This document shows, piece by piece, positions 1-7,085 of a stretch of DNA of 64,000 nt (positions are counted from its first letter, which is position 1; every line of letters starts with the position of its first letter). Source of the DNA: DLAJ01 sp964655525. GTDB taxonomy: Bacteria > Bacillota > Clostridia > Lachnospirales > Lachnospiraceae. The notes beneath the pieces were generated by a model, which did no database searches, was not told the origin of the DNA, and was given only the letters and a program-made list of their open reading frames with translations. The DNA lies in the NCBI GenBank assembly GCA_964655525.1, contig CAZZNE010000002.1:186001-250000 (forward strand), read 5' to 3'. The translations under genes were made by a program, and so were the position numbers.

Positions 1-606
1 CAGTCCCCATGTACCATGCTCCGTGTCCGGCTGCTTTCTGACTTTTAACGCCTGCGCCAGCACCGTCGCAGTCAGCGTCTGATTCTGCTGTGCCAGTTCC
101 TCCGCGCGTTCACCTGTTGCAAGATAATCCAGGCTCACATAGCCCTCGACCGAGCCGGAACGAATATGTGCCCAGCCGTCTGCCGTATCAAGAATTTCGC
201 AGCCCGCACCCGCAGGCAGTTCGCCGATCTTGTCCGAATCCGTACCGGCATTCCTGCGCACATTCAGGCTTTCGGACACGTCGGCAACACCAAGGTTCTC
301 ATAACCCCAGTTTTCCTTCGGTTCCTCCTCCTCAACGATCACAAGATTCTCCATCAGGTCTTCAAAATCCTGTTTTGTCATGCTGTCGATGCTGCCGATG
401 ATCAGTTCTACACCCGCGCCTGTTACAAACTCGTCGGGATCCGCCTCATCAATTTCCTCATCATCAAGTGTGTTCTCAAGTACGCCTTCGATGCCCATAA
501 CGGCAGCCGCCTCAAAATTGGCCGCCTCTGCGGGTATTACGCCCGACACAAACATCATACAAAACACCAATACACCCGAACAGATCCTTTGGATTTTCTT
601 TTTCAT
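1..606 (-). CDS. SH3-domain exported protein (3' end beyond window)
   Basis: The first 202 codons are visible. The N-terminus (MKKKIQRICSGVLVFCMMFV, ending in an AEAA site near residue 29) is a classic signal peptide, so the protein is exported. An acidic stretch follows (residues 45-100), then a bacterial SH3 (SH3b) domain at about residues 103-155 with the typical SLNVRRNAG start and GWAHIRSG..GYV end. A second SH3b unit begins near residue 180 (ALKVRKQPDTEHGTWG) and runs off the edge. In Firmicutes such proteins usually end in an NlpC/P60 or SleB-type wall hydrolase domain; that part is not visible, so a cell-wall lytic role is inference. A strong SigmaA promoter lies upstream at 688-715, with repeated GTAAC motifs in the leader. 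Confidence 0.85.
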   Translation of the reverse strand, partial: MKKKIQRICSGVLVFCMMFVSGVIPAEAANFEAAAVMGIEGVLENTLDDEEIDEADPDEFVTGAGVELIIGSIDSMTKQDFEDLMENLVIVEEEEPKENWGYENLGVADVSESLNVRRNAGTDSDKIGELPAGAGCEILDTADGWAHIRSGSVEGYVSLDYLATGERAEELAQQNQTLTATVLAQALKVRKQPDTEHGTWGL

Positions 607-620
607 ACGCACTCCAATTA

Positions 621-682
621 TTACAAAAACTTTTCATATGTTACGAAAATGTTAAATGTTACAAAATTATTTCATATGTTAC
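621..682 (-). promoter_or_regulatory. GTAAC repeat cluster in the leader
   Basis: Read on the minus strand, GTAACATATGAAA occurs twice exactly, with GTAACATTTAAC between them and GTAATAATTGGA after them. The GTAA cores start at 682, 662, 644 and 624, a spacing of 20, 18 and 20 bases, close to two helical turns. They lie between the promoter and the start codon. This looks like a phased array of binding sites for a repressor or response regulator. WalR sites (TGTWAH direct repeats 11 bases apart) are similar in sequence but not in spacing. Confidence 0.45.
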
Positions 683-687
683 AGGCT

Positions 688-715
688 ATTATAACAATTC
701 TTCGGATCATGTCAA
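688..715 (-). promoter_or_regulatory. SigmaA promoter of the SH3-domain gene
   Basis: On the minus strand a perfect TTGACA (710-715) is separated by 16 bases from a perfect TATAAT (688-693). It points to the gene starting at 606, leaving a leader of about 75 bases. Confidence 0.8.
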
Positions 716-740
716 TACTATGAAACAATTTAGTGCACGC

Positions 741-775
741 AAAAAAAGACACCCCCAAGATATGGGGTGCCTTTT
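741..775 (-). terminator. Rho-independent terminator
   Basis: CACCCC/GGGGTG stem at 750-769, followed on the minus strand by seven T residues (741-747). It ends transcription from the gene at 861-1898; on the plus strand only a short T run follows. Confidence 0.75.
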
Positions 776-805
776 GCACATTTATATAGGAAATTGTAAG
801 TCCAA

Positions 806-860
806 AAGAATTTGCTCGTAGCAAATTCTTTGAAGGAATCCGTCTTTGGCGGATTCCTTT
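806..860. repeat. Paired hairpins abutting the 861 stop codon
   Basis: Two adjacent perfect stems: AAGAATTTGC/GCAAATTCTT (806-830, 5-base loop) and AAGGAATCCG/CGGATTCCTT (833-859, 7-base loop). The TAA stop of the neighbouring minus-strand gene occupies 861-863, directly against the second stem. Similar pairs occur at many other stops in the window (see findings). Confidence 0.75.
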
Positions 861-1898
861 TTATATGGAAACGTCAACGCTGCCGCCCGCTTCTGCCACG
901 GGCGCCGGTGCCTTTACAGGTACGGATTCGCCCCTGAGCTCTAACGACACGCCCGCGCTCAAATTGGAGAATCCGAGACCGGACGAACCGGAATTGCCGA
1001 AGCTCCCGCTCGCTCCGCCTGCCGCACTCTGCTTTTCCTTTTGCAGCCGTTCAAAGAACGCCTTCAAATATTTATTGTCCGCTTCCACAATGTCGCGCAT
1101 AACATCGGAGCGATGCTTTTTCTTTTTCGTTTCAAATTCTTCCGGTTCCGGTTTTAACGGGATGATCTCAAGAGATTCCTCCGTCATTTCGAACGTTCCC
1201 TTACCCGAGACGAGCACGCTTTCCAGCGTATCGTCAAGAAGCTCCTCCATCGTCTCCTGTACGCCCTGCTGTACCAATTCTGTCAGCCGTTCTAATTGCT
1301 CCTGACCATACGCGATCTGCTCGTCAAACGAATCCGGCATTCCGTGCGCCATAGCGTCCTGCACCATATTCTGCACACCGTCCGCCAAAGAGCCGTTTTC
1401 TCTGCTGTCCTGCATCGCTTCCTGCAATATATCGCCGTAGGATTTCTCCCTATCTTCTGAAAAGAATTCTTCCTCCAGTTCCTCGCTCTGCATCCGGCGT
1501 TTTGTACGTTCTTCTTTTTGCAGATTCTTTAAGTGCTTTTTGGCCGCACGCTCGATTGCTTTGGCATGCTCAAGAGCACTCTCTACTTCCTGATCATTAT
1601 ACTCTCCCTTTTTCAACTTTTTGCGCAACATGATCACTTTTCTCTGCGCCATTGCCACCGCGCGTCTTGCGCTGCCGGAGTTCTTTGCTTTCATAAGAAA
1701 CGAAGAAACTTCCTTGAAATTATAGTTCAGCTTCTTCGTCTTGGCCTTGTCCTGCTTTTTGGAACGTGAAATGCTCATTGTCCCTGTCACATTTCCGTCC
1801 TTATCATAGCACGTGATCCTCTTTACTTCACGATTGCCGCTCTGATAGGTCTTGACCGCGGAGCCGCCGGAGTTCCATCCCCCTACATCCATCGCCAT
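861..1898 (-). CDS. conserved-looking coiled-coil protein of unknown function
   Basis: A 345-residue soluble protein with no signal peptide or membrane segment. The N-terminus is rich in glycine and serine and includes a YDKDGNVTGTMSIS stretch. Residues 45-150 are strongly basic and helical (many KK and RR pairs, KAIERAAKKHLKNLQKEERTKRR), and residues 150-235 are acidic and helical. The C-terminal 60 residues are a low-complexity Gly/Ser tail ending in SVDVSI. I do not recognise the family. Start: ATG with GGGAGGATG upstream. It has its own SigD-like promoter at 1944-1971, so it may be expressed with motility genes (inference). Confidence 0.7.
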   Translation of the reverse strand: MAMDVGGWNSGGSAVKTYQSGNREVKRITCYDKDGNVTGTMSISRSKKQDKAKTKKLNYNFKEVSSFLMKAKNSGSARRAVAMAQRKVIMLRKKLKKGEYNDQEVESALEHAKAIERAAKKHLKNLQKEERTKRRMQSEELEEEFFSEDREKSYGDILQEAMQDSRENGSLADGVQNMVQDAMAHGMPDSFDEQIAYGQEQLERLTELVQQGVQETMEELLDDTLESVLVSGKGTFEMTEESLEIIPLKPEPEEFETKKKKHRSDVMRDIVEADNKYLKAFFERLQKEKQSAAGGASGSFGNSGSSGLGFSNLSAGVSLELRGESVPVKAPAPVAEAGGSVDVSI

Positions 1899-1943
1899 GT
1901 CATCATCCTCCCTGATTCAGACAAAATCTTTCCCGTTATCTGT

Positions 1944-1971
1944 ATATCGGTTAAAAAAGCCCATTTTCTTA
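1944..1971 (-). promoter_or_regulatory. Candidate SigD (FliA-type) promoter
   Basis: Minus strand TAAG (1968-1971), 16 bases, then ACCGATAT (1944-1951). The Bacillus/Clostridium SigD consensus is TAAA-N15/16-GCCGATAT, so this differs at one base in each box. It is about 45 bases upstream of the ATG at 1898. Confidence 0.5.
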
Positions 1972-2032
1972 GAGAGACAGCATAAAACGCCCATTTATTC
2001 GATTTCCGCGCACCGGACGCATGGCATACGCT

Positions 2033-2620
2033 TTAGAATAATCCTTTCGCGCTCTTTACGGCATACGCTATGATACGCTGCAGCCACTTATCCATCGACA
2101 GATAAGAATTCCATGCGCCAATCGTTTGATAATCCGATAATGCCGCTTTTCCTGCCGATAGATAATCCGCCTGCTCAAAATAACTCGAAACACCCGCTTT
2201 TTCCCGCATGGCAACGGCATGCAGGTAATTTTCCGGCGTATTGCCGCCCGTCTCCACATTTAACACCATCAGTTCATTGAAGCTGCAACGGTTCGGATCA
2301 ATCTTTGCCGCATCCACCTCATACGAAAACTCCTTCCCGTTTGCGTCAAGTCCTTTCACAATATAGACTGGATTATCCTTAGTGTACTGCTCCGCACGGT
2401 AAATATTGACGGACTCTCCTGTCTGCGGGCTTGCGTATGACATCAGCGCATCCGAGCTTAACATGACCTTTTGTCCGCCCGCGGATACGCATTTCATGAC
2501 TTTTTCTGAAAAATCACCGTTTGCCTGCGGTGTCCCCGCCGTCTGTTTTGCGGCGTTTGCTTTTACCTGCGCTGCCGCTCCCGGTACACTGATATTTGGA
2601 TTTCTATTTTCAATCTGCAT
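2033..2620 (-). CDS. protein of unknown function, 195 aa
   Basis: Soluble, with no signal peptide. The first 40 residues (MQIENRNPNISVPGAAAQVK onwards) are disordered, Ala/Gln/Asn rich and resemble the tails of flagellar export substrates. The rest is a folded-looking domain with NIYRAEQYTKDNPVYIVKGL and FSYEVDAAKIDPNRCSF, ending in a tryptophan-containing helix. I do not recognise the family. The gene lies 7 bases downstream of the 257-aa gene at 2628-3401 and shares its operon. Its place between the FliD-like gene and the SigD-promoter gene hints at motility, but that is inference only. Confidence 0.7.
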   Translation of the reverse strand: MQIENRNPNISVPGAAAQVKANAAKQTAGTPQANGDFSEKVMKCVSAGGQKVMLSSDALMSYASPQTGESVNIYRAEQYTKDNPVYIVKGLDANGKEFSYEVDAAKIDPNRCSFNELMVLNVETGGNTPENYLHAVAMREKAGVSSYFEQADYLSAGKAALSDYQTIGAWNSYLSMDKWLQRIIAYAVKSAKGLF

Positions 2621-2627
2621 TCTGTTC

Positions 2628-3401
2628 TCACCCTTCCTTTTCCAACATTTCCGCCGCGTCGGTTTCCATATCAGGCTTGCCGTTCAACAGCTCATCCGGA
2701 TCTGTGAGCTTTAAGCTCATTACCGTAACCTTCATGCCGCTGATCACCTCGCTGATGACCAGATACCTTGTACCGTCAGGCTTGACGACAATCTCCGATT
2801 TTCGTTTCTTGTCATCCTTATCGTCATCTCCCGACATGCTTTCGAACAGGCTTCTTCCGTCTCCGTGTCGAAAACCTGCGTTCCACATTTCGGCATGGCA
2901 TTCTTCCTTTGTCGCGCCGTAATGAATGATCGAATAAGCGCCTCCCAAATAACGCGCCCACGGATTTTCCCACGCCCATCGGGTGCGCATATCATTCATA
3001 ACCCATTCCTCATAATCCGCATCGCGCTTCATTGCCGCAAAGCCCTCATCCGAGATAAAAACGGTGATCGTATCCTGCATGTGGGAGGCATGCATCGGGA
3101 GTGCTAAAATCTTCTCTCTGATATATTCTTTGTATTCGTCCATTGTCATCGCCTCGATAACGGAACGGTCAAGCGGCGATATTCTGTTTTTCACCCCGGC
3201 AGCTTCCTGCGCATTACCGGATTCCGCTCCTTCTGCGCGTCTGCTTGCTTCCATGATCGCATCTGCCATGCTTTTCCCCGGCCGCCTCACGGCATACTCA
3301 TTATTCAAAAACCTGCCAAAGGTCCTTGACATATAATTTACATGAATTTCATTCACTTCACCCACCATACCTTTCCGCTGTCCAGTCCGTCTGTCTTTCA
3401 T
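2628..3401 (-). CDS. protein of unknown function, 257 aa
   Basis: Soluble protein. The N-terminal 80 residues are polar. A conserved-looking core runs from residue 90 to 170 (LDRSVIEAMTMDEYKEYIRE, then AWENPWARYLGGAYSIIHYG), with many aromatic residues. After an acidic/lysine linker near residue 195, a beta-rich tail has VVKPDGTRYLVISEVISGMK. I do not recognise the family. Starts further in (Met12, MVGEVNEIHV, or Met24) are possible because no strong Shine-Dalgarno fixes the first Met. It follows the LytTR gene by 14 bases and precedes the 195-aa gene by 7, so these are probably one transcript. Confidence 0.7.
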   Translation of the reverse strand: MKDRRTGQRKGMVGEVNEIHVNYMSRTFGRFLNNEYAVRRPGKSMADAIMEASRRAEGAESGNAQEAAGVKNRISPLDRSVIEAMTMDEYKEYIREKILALPMHASHMQDTITVFISDEGFAAMKRDADYEEWVMNDMRTRWAWENPWARYLGGAYSIIHYGATKEECHAEMWNAGFRHGDGRSLFESMSGDDDKDDKKRKSEIVVKPDGTRYLVISEVISGMKVTVMSLKLTDPDELLNGKPDMETDAAEMLEKEG

Positions 3402-3415
3402 ACCTTTTCCGCATA

Positions 3416-4144
3416 TCAGTGTCTCTCCTGATAAGCCGCATATTCCCGCTTCACATACGCATAGCGGGATTTCGGAACAGAAATCTCTACGATATGCTCC
3501 GTTTTGTCCGTTCTCACCGCAAGATGCAGCACATAACTGCTGATTTTCCGTATATATCTCATATTTACAAGAAAACTCCGATGCACGCGCACAAAGTCAT
3601 GCGGCGCAAGCTGTTGTTCGATCTCATCCAGTTTTTTATAAATCCGATAAGAAGCGTTCGACGTATAAAAAATATTTTTATGTCTGTCCGTCTCGATATA
3701 AAACAGCTCGGAAGCATCTAAGAGCCGCTCTCCTTCCACAAATGAAAAAGAAAGCTTCTCCTCTTTTTGCGCCAGTTCTTTCAGCACTTCTCCCAGACAT
3801 TCCGGCAGCGTCGTCTCAATATCCTCTTTGATCAAAAATCGTTCTGCCCTCACGCGGTATCCGTCAAGCGCATCACTCATACGGGCGCTCACTAAAATGA
3901 CGCACAGCCCGGGATAAGATTCCTTGAGCCGTTTTGCCGTTTTCAGCAAGCCGATCTCCTTCGCATTCATATTCAAAAAAACAATGCCGCGCGCTCTAAG
4001 CCATGCCGCAGCCTCCCAGAGCGCTTTTCCCGATGCGTATTCCCTGATTTCCATCGTCTGTCCATTTTTTCTTCCGTATTCCTCAATCAATCCTTTGATC
4101 TTTGTTCTGTCCTCCTGACTGTTGTCGCAAACAGCTACCCTCAT
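3416..4144 (-). CDS. LytTR-family regulator with degenerate receiver
   Basis: A 242-residue two-domain protein. Residues 1-120 align with a CheY-like receiver (MRVAVCDNSQED at the start, FLIKED with the conserved Lys106). Residues 140-238 are a LytTR DNA-binding domain (FYIETDRHKNIFYTSNASYR, HRSFLVNMRYIRKI). The phospho-acceptor position reads FLNMN, with Asn58 where Asp is expected, and the second acidic-pocket residue is Asn8. The domain therefore probably cannot be phosphorylated in the usual way. No histidine kinase gene is adjacent. It lies downstream of the FliD-like gene, so phosphorylation-independent control of this cluster is a reasonable inference. Confidence 0.85.
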   Translation of the reverse strand: MRVAVCDNSQEDRTKIKGLIEEYGRKNGQTMEIREYASGKALWEAAAWLRARGIVFLNMNAKEIGLLKTAKRLKESYPGLCVILVSARMSDALDGYRVRAERFLIKEDIETTLPECLGEVLKELAQKEEKLSFSFVEGERLLDASELFYIETDRHKNIFYTSNASYRIYKKLDEIEQQLAPHDFVRVHRSFLVNMRYIRKISSYVLHLAVRTDKTEHIVEISVPKSRYAYVKREYAAYQERH

Positions 4145-4188
4145 GTCCCTTCCTCACTTTAAGTCCGTATTCTGCCCTTATCCGATGC

Positions 4189-4851
4189 CTAACCCCACGC
4201 ATCATATCTGTTTGTATAGCGCATGGCAGCCTCCGCTGCGCTGCCGTTCGACTGATAGGTACTCTGCGTGCTCTGTTGATTGGATGCGGCATAGTCCGCG
4301 ATCTTAGAGGCAAGGAACGATAAGGAATCCGCAAATCCGTCTTCTCCCGAAAGTACTTTTTCCAAGGTCTCCCTGTCCGCGTCATGTAAGGTGCGATCGT
4401 TTACCGAAAGCTGTCCGTTTTTATCCGCCGTAACGCCTAATTTCTGCAGTACGTCTTTATGCTCGGTCACAAGAGACTTCAGGTTCTGCCGGTAAAAGGT
4501 ATCAAGCAGACCGGTGCTTCCCTGAAAGCCTGACAGCACCTCATTATATTGCTTTACGAGTACCATAACCTTTTCAACAAGCTCCTCTTTGTTTTCCGTC
4601 TGTCCGTATATGCTGTCCTTTCCCTGCGCGGCAAGCTCTTTTGCAGTCTCCTTCAAACGCTTCGCCGCATCCTCCTGCTTCTCATAAGCTTCTGCCTTAC
4701 GAAACGACTCTTTTTCCTTTTCCGCGCTCAGACCATAGGGCAGGGAATTTGTCTGACCCTTATTCTGCACATAGCTTAACATGCTGGTTGAGTGAAGCGG
4801 TACGCCCGCTTTTCTGGCTGATTCGTTTAACATTTGCGTTGTGATTCTCAT
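4189..4851 (-). CDS. FliD-like small protein of unknown function
   Basis: 220 residues. Start chosen at ATG 4851 because AGGAGGAG lies 7-10 bases upstream; a longer upstream frame overlaps the leader hairpins. The N-terminus MRITTQMLNESARKAGVPLH is followed by a charged helix (residues 45-85). The C-terminal half (VEKVMVLVKQYNEVL, then LGVTADKNGQLSVND, ETLEKVLSGEDGFADSLSFL) resembles the C-terminal domain of the flagellar cap protein FliD, which has the same order of a YN motif, a LGI..DG.L.ID turn and a downstream helix. It is far too short to be a full cap protein. First gene of the operon that runs to the 195-aa gene. Confidence 0.65.
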   Translation of the reverse strand: MRITTQMLNESARKAGVPLHSTSMLSYVQNKGQTNSLPYGLSAEKEKESFRKAEAYEKQEDAAKRLKETAKELAAQGKDSIYGQTENKEELVEKVMVLVKQYNEVLSGFQGSTGLLDTFYRQNLKSLVTEHKDVLQKLGVTADKNGQLSVNDRTLHDADRETLEKVLSGEDGFADSLSFLASKIADYAASNQQSTQSTYQSNGSAAEAAMRYTNRYDAWG

Positions 4852-4890
4852 CTGTGTCTCCTCCTGTAAAAAAACTAGTACCTGCCGAAC

Positions 4891-5026
4891 AAAAAAGCGG
4901 CAAAATCCCGGGAGTTTCCATCCGTGGAATTTTGCCGCCCTCATAGCAATACAGCACTGCCTTACAGTTCTTATATCGGTGTGCGTTTCCCTGCCGGCAA
5001 CCGAAATGTCACCGACAGCCTATGAG
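4891..5026 (-). ncRNA. Candidate cis-regulatory RNA leader with terminator
   Basis: Minus-strand RNA. A 7-bp closing helix CTCATAG/CTATGAG (5020-5026 with 4940-4946) encloses a long hairpin CTGTCGG..CCGGCAG (5012-5018 with 4991-4997) and a small ACTG/CAGT hairpin (4956-4968). Directly after it comes a 10-bp perfect terminator stem GCGGCAAAAT/ATTTTGCCGC (4897-4938) with six T residues. TTGCCG in the long hairpin (4995-5000) can pair with CGGCAA of the terminator arm, giving a possible antiterminator. I cannot assign it to a known riboswitch family. Confidence 0.5.
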
Positions 5027-5087
5027 ATGGCACAAAAAGACCTTTTCGCTGTTCTTGTTCTGATTCTGTTTATAACTTTTCTTTCCT

Positions 5088-5093
5088 ATTATA
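5088..5093 (-). promoter_or_regulatory. -10 element of the leader transcript
   Basis: A TATAAT on the minus strand about 65 bases before the structured leader. The -35 position (ATCATC at 5111-5116) is weak, so an activator may be needed. Confidence 0.4.
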
Positions 5094-5183
5094 ATGCATT
5101 CTTATGCTATGATGATAATGGTAAAAAATGAAATATCAATAAATTTTTTGTTCCTACTTTCTTAATAAATTTTCTGAATATTC

Positions 5184-5210
5184 TTGACTTTTTGGCAAAA
5201 AAGGTATAAT
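5184..5210 (+). promoter_or_regulatory. SigmaA promoter of the chemoreceptor gene
   Basis: TTGACT (5184-5189) and TATAAT (5205-5210), 15 bases apart (16 if CTTGAC is used). It lies about 90 bases before the ATG at 5299. Confidence 0.55.
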
Positions 5211-5298
5211 TTACAAGTTAATAGGTATGATTTGCAATTTAAATTGGGGTGTTATACTATCAACACAATTTATGTAACAATGAGTGGAGGATTTTCTA

Positions 5299-6999
5299 AT
5301 GAACAACGACCATGGTATTGAAAAGAAACTGACAGGTGCCATTCTTAAGGTATCGATCATTATTGCTTCAGCGGCAGTCATTAGCGTGATTGCTCTGATC
5401 GTTATATGCAATCGATATTCTTATTCAATGGAGGTTTACGGCTTCGGACAGGGTGATATCGGAAGGGCAATGTTTGAATTTGCGGAAGCCAGATCATCTC
5501 TCCGGGCAGCCATCGGATTTGATGACGAGGGCGTGATTCAGAATTCCGTGAATATGTATCATGAGTGTAGAGCATCATTTGAGCAAGCTTTTGCCGATGT
5601 AGACTCTTCCATTGTTTTAAAACAAGCCAGGGCGACATATAATACGATTCAATCCGAGCTGACGGATTTTTGGGCTCTAGCTGATGAGGTCATTGCGCTG
5701 GGTGCTACAACAGATAGTGAACTCTCTCATCAGGCACAGGATATCGCTCGCACTCAACTGATGAGCAAATTTACCAGCATTTATGAAAAGCTGGGATCTC
5801 TTATGGACACGAAGGAAAAGAAGGGAGACAGCGTTGCCCAATCACTTATGATCATCGCTTGGGTTCTCGCAGCAGCCGTCGTCGTCGTGATCGCGATCGC
5901 AGTGTATTTAGCTGCCCAGATTGGGAAAAAGCTCGCAGAGAACATTGCAACTCCTTTATTGGGACTGGGTCAGCGTCTTAAAACGTTTGCTGGCGGAGAT
6001 CTCTCTACGCCCTTCCCTATGATTCAGACCGGGGACGAAATAGAGCATATCGTGAATGACGCAAGGGATATGGCCGATAACCTCGATGCGATCATCATAG
6101 ATATCGAAGAGGTTCTTGGTGAAATGGCTGCCGGCAATTATACCGTTAGATCGAAAGTTCGCGAGCGTTACACCGGCGACTTCCAGAAATTATATGAATC
6201 CATGCGCGGCTTAAGAAATCAGATGACCGAGACGTTATTATCCATCGGCGAAGCCTCCAATCAGGTGTCCGCAGGTTCCGACGAACTGGCGACCGCATCA
6301 CAAAGTCTTGCGGAGGGCGCTACGGATCAGGCTCATGCCGTATCGGAATTGCATTCTACGATTTCCACCATTACCGAGTCAATGGAAAACGGTGCGCACA
6401 GTGCAGACGATACTTATAATAAGGCACATGAATACGCGGATGAGGCAGATAAGAGCCGTCAGGAAATGAGTACGATGCTGGCTGCCATGGATCGTATCAA
6501 TGACGCTTCCACCAAGATCGGAGATATTATTTCCGAGATCGAATCCATCGCAGAGCAGACCAATCTTCTCTCCTTAAACGCTTCCATAGAGGCTGCCCGT
6601 GCAGGCGAAGCCGGACGTGGTTTTGCGGTTGTTGCGGCACAGATCAGAGAATTGGCTGATCAAAGCGCGAAGGCGGCGGTCAACAGCAGAGAGCTGATCG
6701 AGGCCTCCATCCGAGAGGTTTCTGTTGGAAACAGCGTAGCAGACAATGCAGCCGCTTCGCTTGAATCCGTAATGAACGGCATCAAGCAGATCGCCGAGTT
6801 CACAAAGAATCTGAAGGTCATGATGGAGGAACAGTCGGAAGCAATGCGTCAGGCGGAAATGGGCATTAATCAGATTTCCGGCGTTGTACAGAGCAATGCG
6901 GCAACCGCTCAGGAAGCATCCGCAACAAGTCAGGAGTTATCCGCTCAGGCTACGATGCTGGATGAGCTTGTCGGACAGTTTGAATTATCAAGAAATTAA
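5299..6999 (+). CDS. methyl-accepting chemotaxis protein
   Basis: 566 residues. Start at ATG 5299, with GGAGG 8 bases upstream. One membrane segment at about residues 15-38 and a second near 190-215 (IIAWVLAAAVVVVIAIAVYL) frame a helical periplasmic-type sensor of the four-helix-bundle kind. A HAMP linker follows (KLAENIATPLLGLGQRLKTF). The long cytoplasmic coiled coil carries the conserved hairpin tip (AEQTNLLSLNASIEAARAGE, then GRGFAVVAAQIREL), which binds CheA and CheW. The ligand is unknown; the absence of a Cache domain argues against a typical amino-acid receptor. Single-gene transcript with a strong terminator at 7018-7051. Confidence 0.93.
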   Translation: MNNDHGIEKKLTGAILKVSIIIASAAVISVIALIVICNRYSYSMEVYGFGQGDIGRAMFEFAEARSSLRAAIGFDDEGVIQNSVNMYHECRASFEQAFADVDSSIVLKQARATYNTIQSELTDFWALADEVIALGATTDSELSHQAQDIARTQLMSKFTSIYEKLGSLMDTKEKKGDSVAQSLMIIAWVLAAAVVVVIAIAVYLAAQIGKKLAENIATPLLGLGQRLKTFAGGDLSTPFPMIQTGDEIEHIVNDARDMADNLDAIIIDIEEVLGEMAAGNYTVRSKVRERYTGDFQKLYESMRGLRNQMTETLLSIGEASNQVSAGSDELATASQSLAEGATDQAHAVSELHSTISTITESMENGAHSADDTYNKAHEYADEADKSRQEMSTMLAAMDRINDASTKIGDIISEIESIAEQTNLLSLNASIEAARAGEAGRGFAVVAAQIRELADQSAKAAVNSRELIEASIREVSVGNSVADNAAASLESVMNGIKQIAEFTKNLKVMMEEQSEAMRQAEMGINQISGVVQSNAATAQEASATSQELSAQATMLDELVGQFELSRN

Positions 7000-7017
7000 A
7001 GATACATAATGCTATTC

Positions 7018-7051
7018 AAAAAAGGATTGTGCTGATGCACAATCCTTTTTT
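7018..7051. terminator. Bidirectional terminator
   Basis: Perfect stem GGATTGTGC/GCACAATCC with a TGAT loop, flanked by A6 and T7. It serves the chemoreceptor (+) and the anti-sigma gene (-). Confidence 0.9.
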
Positions 7052-7085
7052 GGTATATTGAAGAATCTAGAAGAATTTCTTTTAA

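Larger units (their letters stand above)
4852..5298. other. Divergent control region, no gene
   Basis: 447 bases between divergent genes. The left half holds a structured minus-strand leader (4891-5026) for the FliD-like gene, with a TATAAT at 5088-5093. The right half is very AT-rich and carries the plus-strand promoter of the chemoreceptor gene. I see no credible small coding frame with a ribosome binding site. Confidence 0.7.

Noticed and set aside
90..723. Plus-strand open frames over the SH3 gene
   Set aside because: They lack ribosome binding sites, and the minus strand encodes a signal peptide and SH3 domains with a perfect promoter.
4973..4980. A SigD promoter inside the leader (ACCGATAT)
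   Set aside because: The -10-like octamer is present, but the bases 16 upstream read TTGC rather than TAAA, so the upstream TATAAT is preferred.
4891..5026. c-di-GMP-I (GEMM) or cobalamin riboswitch
   Set aside because: Fragments such as AGGGAA and ACTGTAA recall the cobalamin core, and ACGCA recalls GEMM, but the order and spacing of the conserved blocks do not fit either family.
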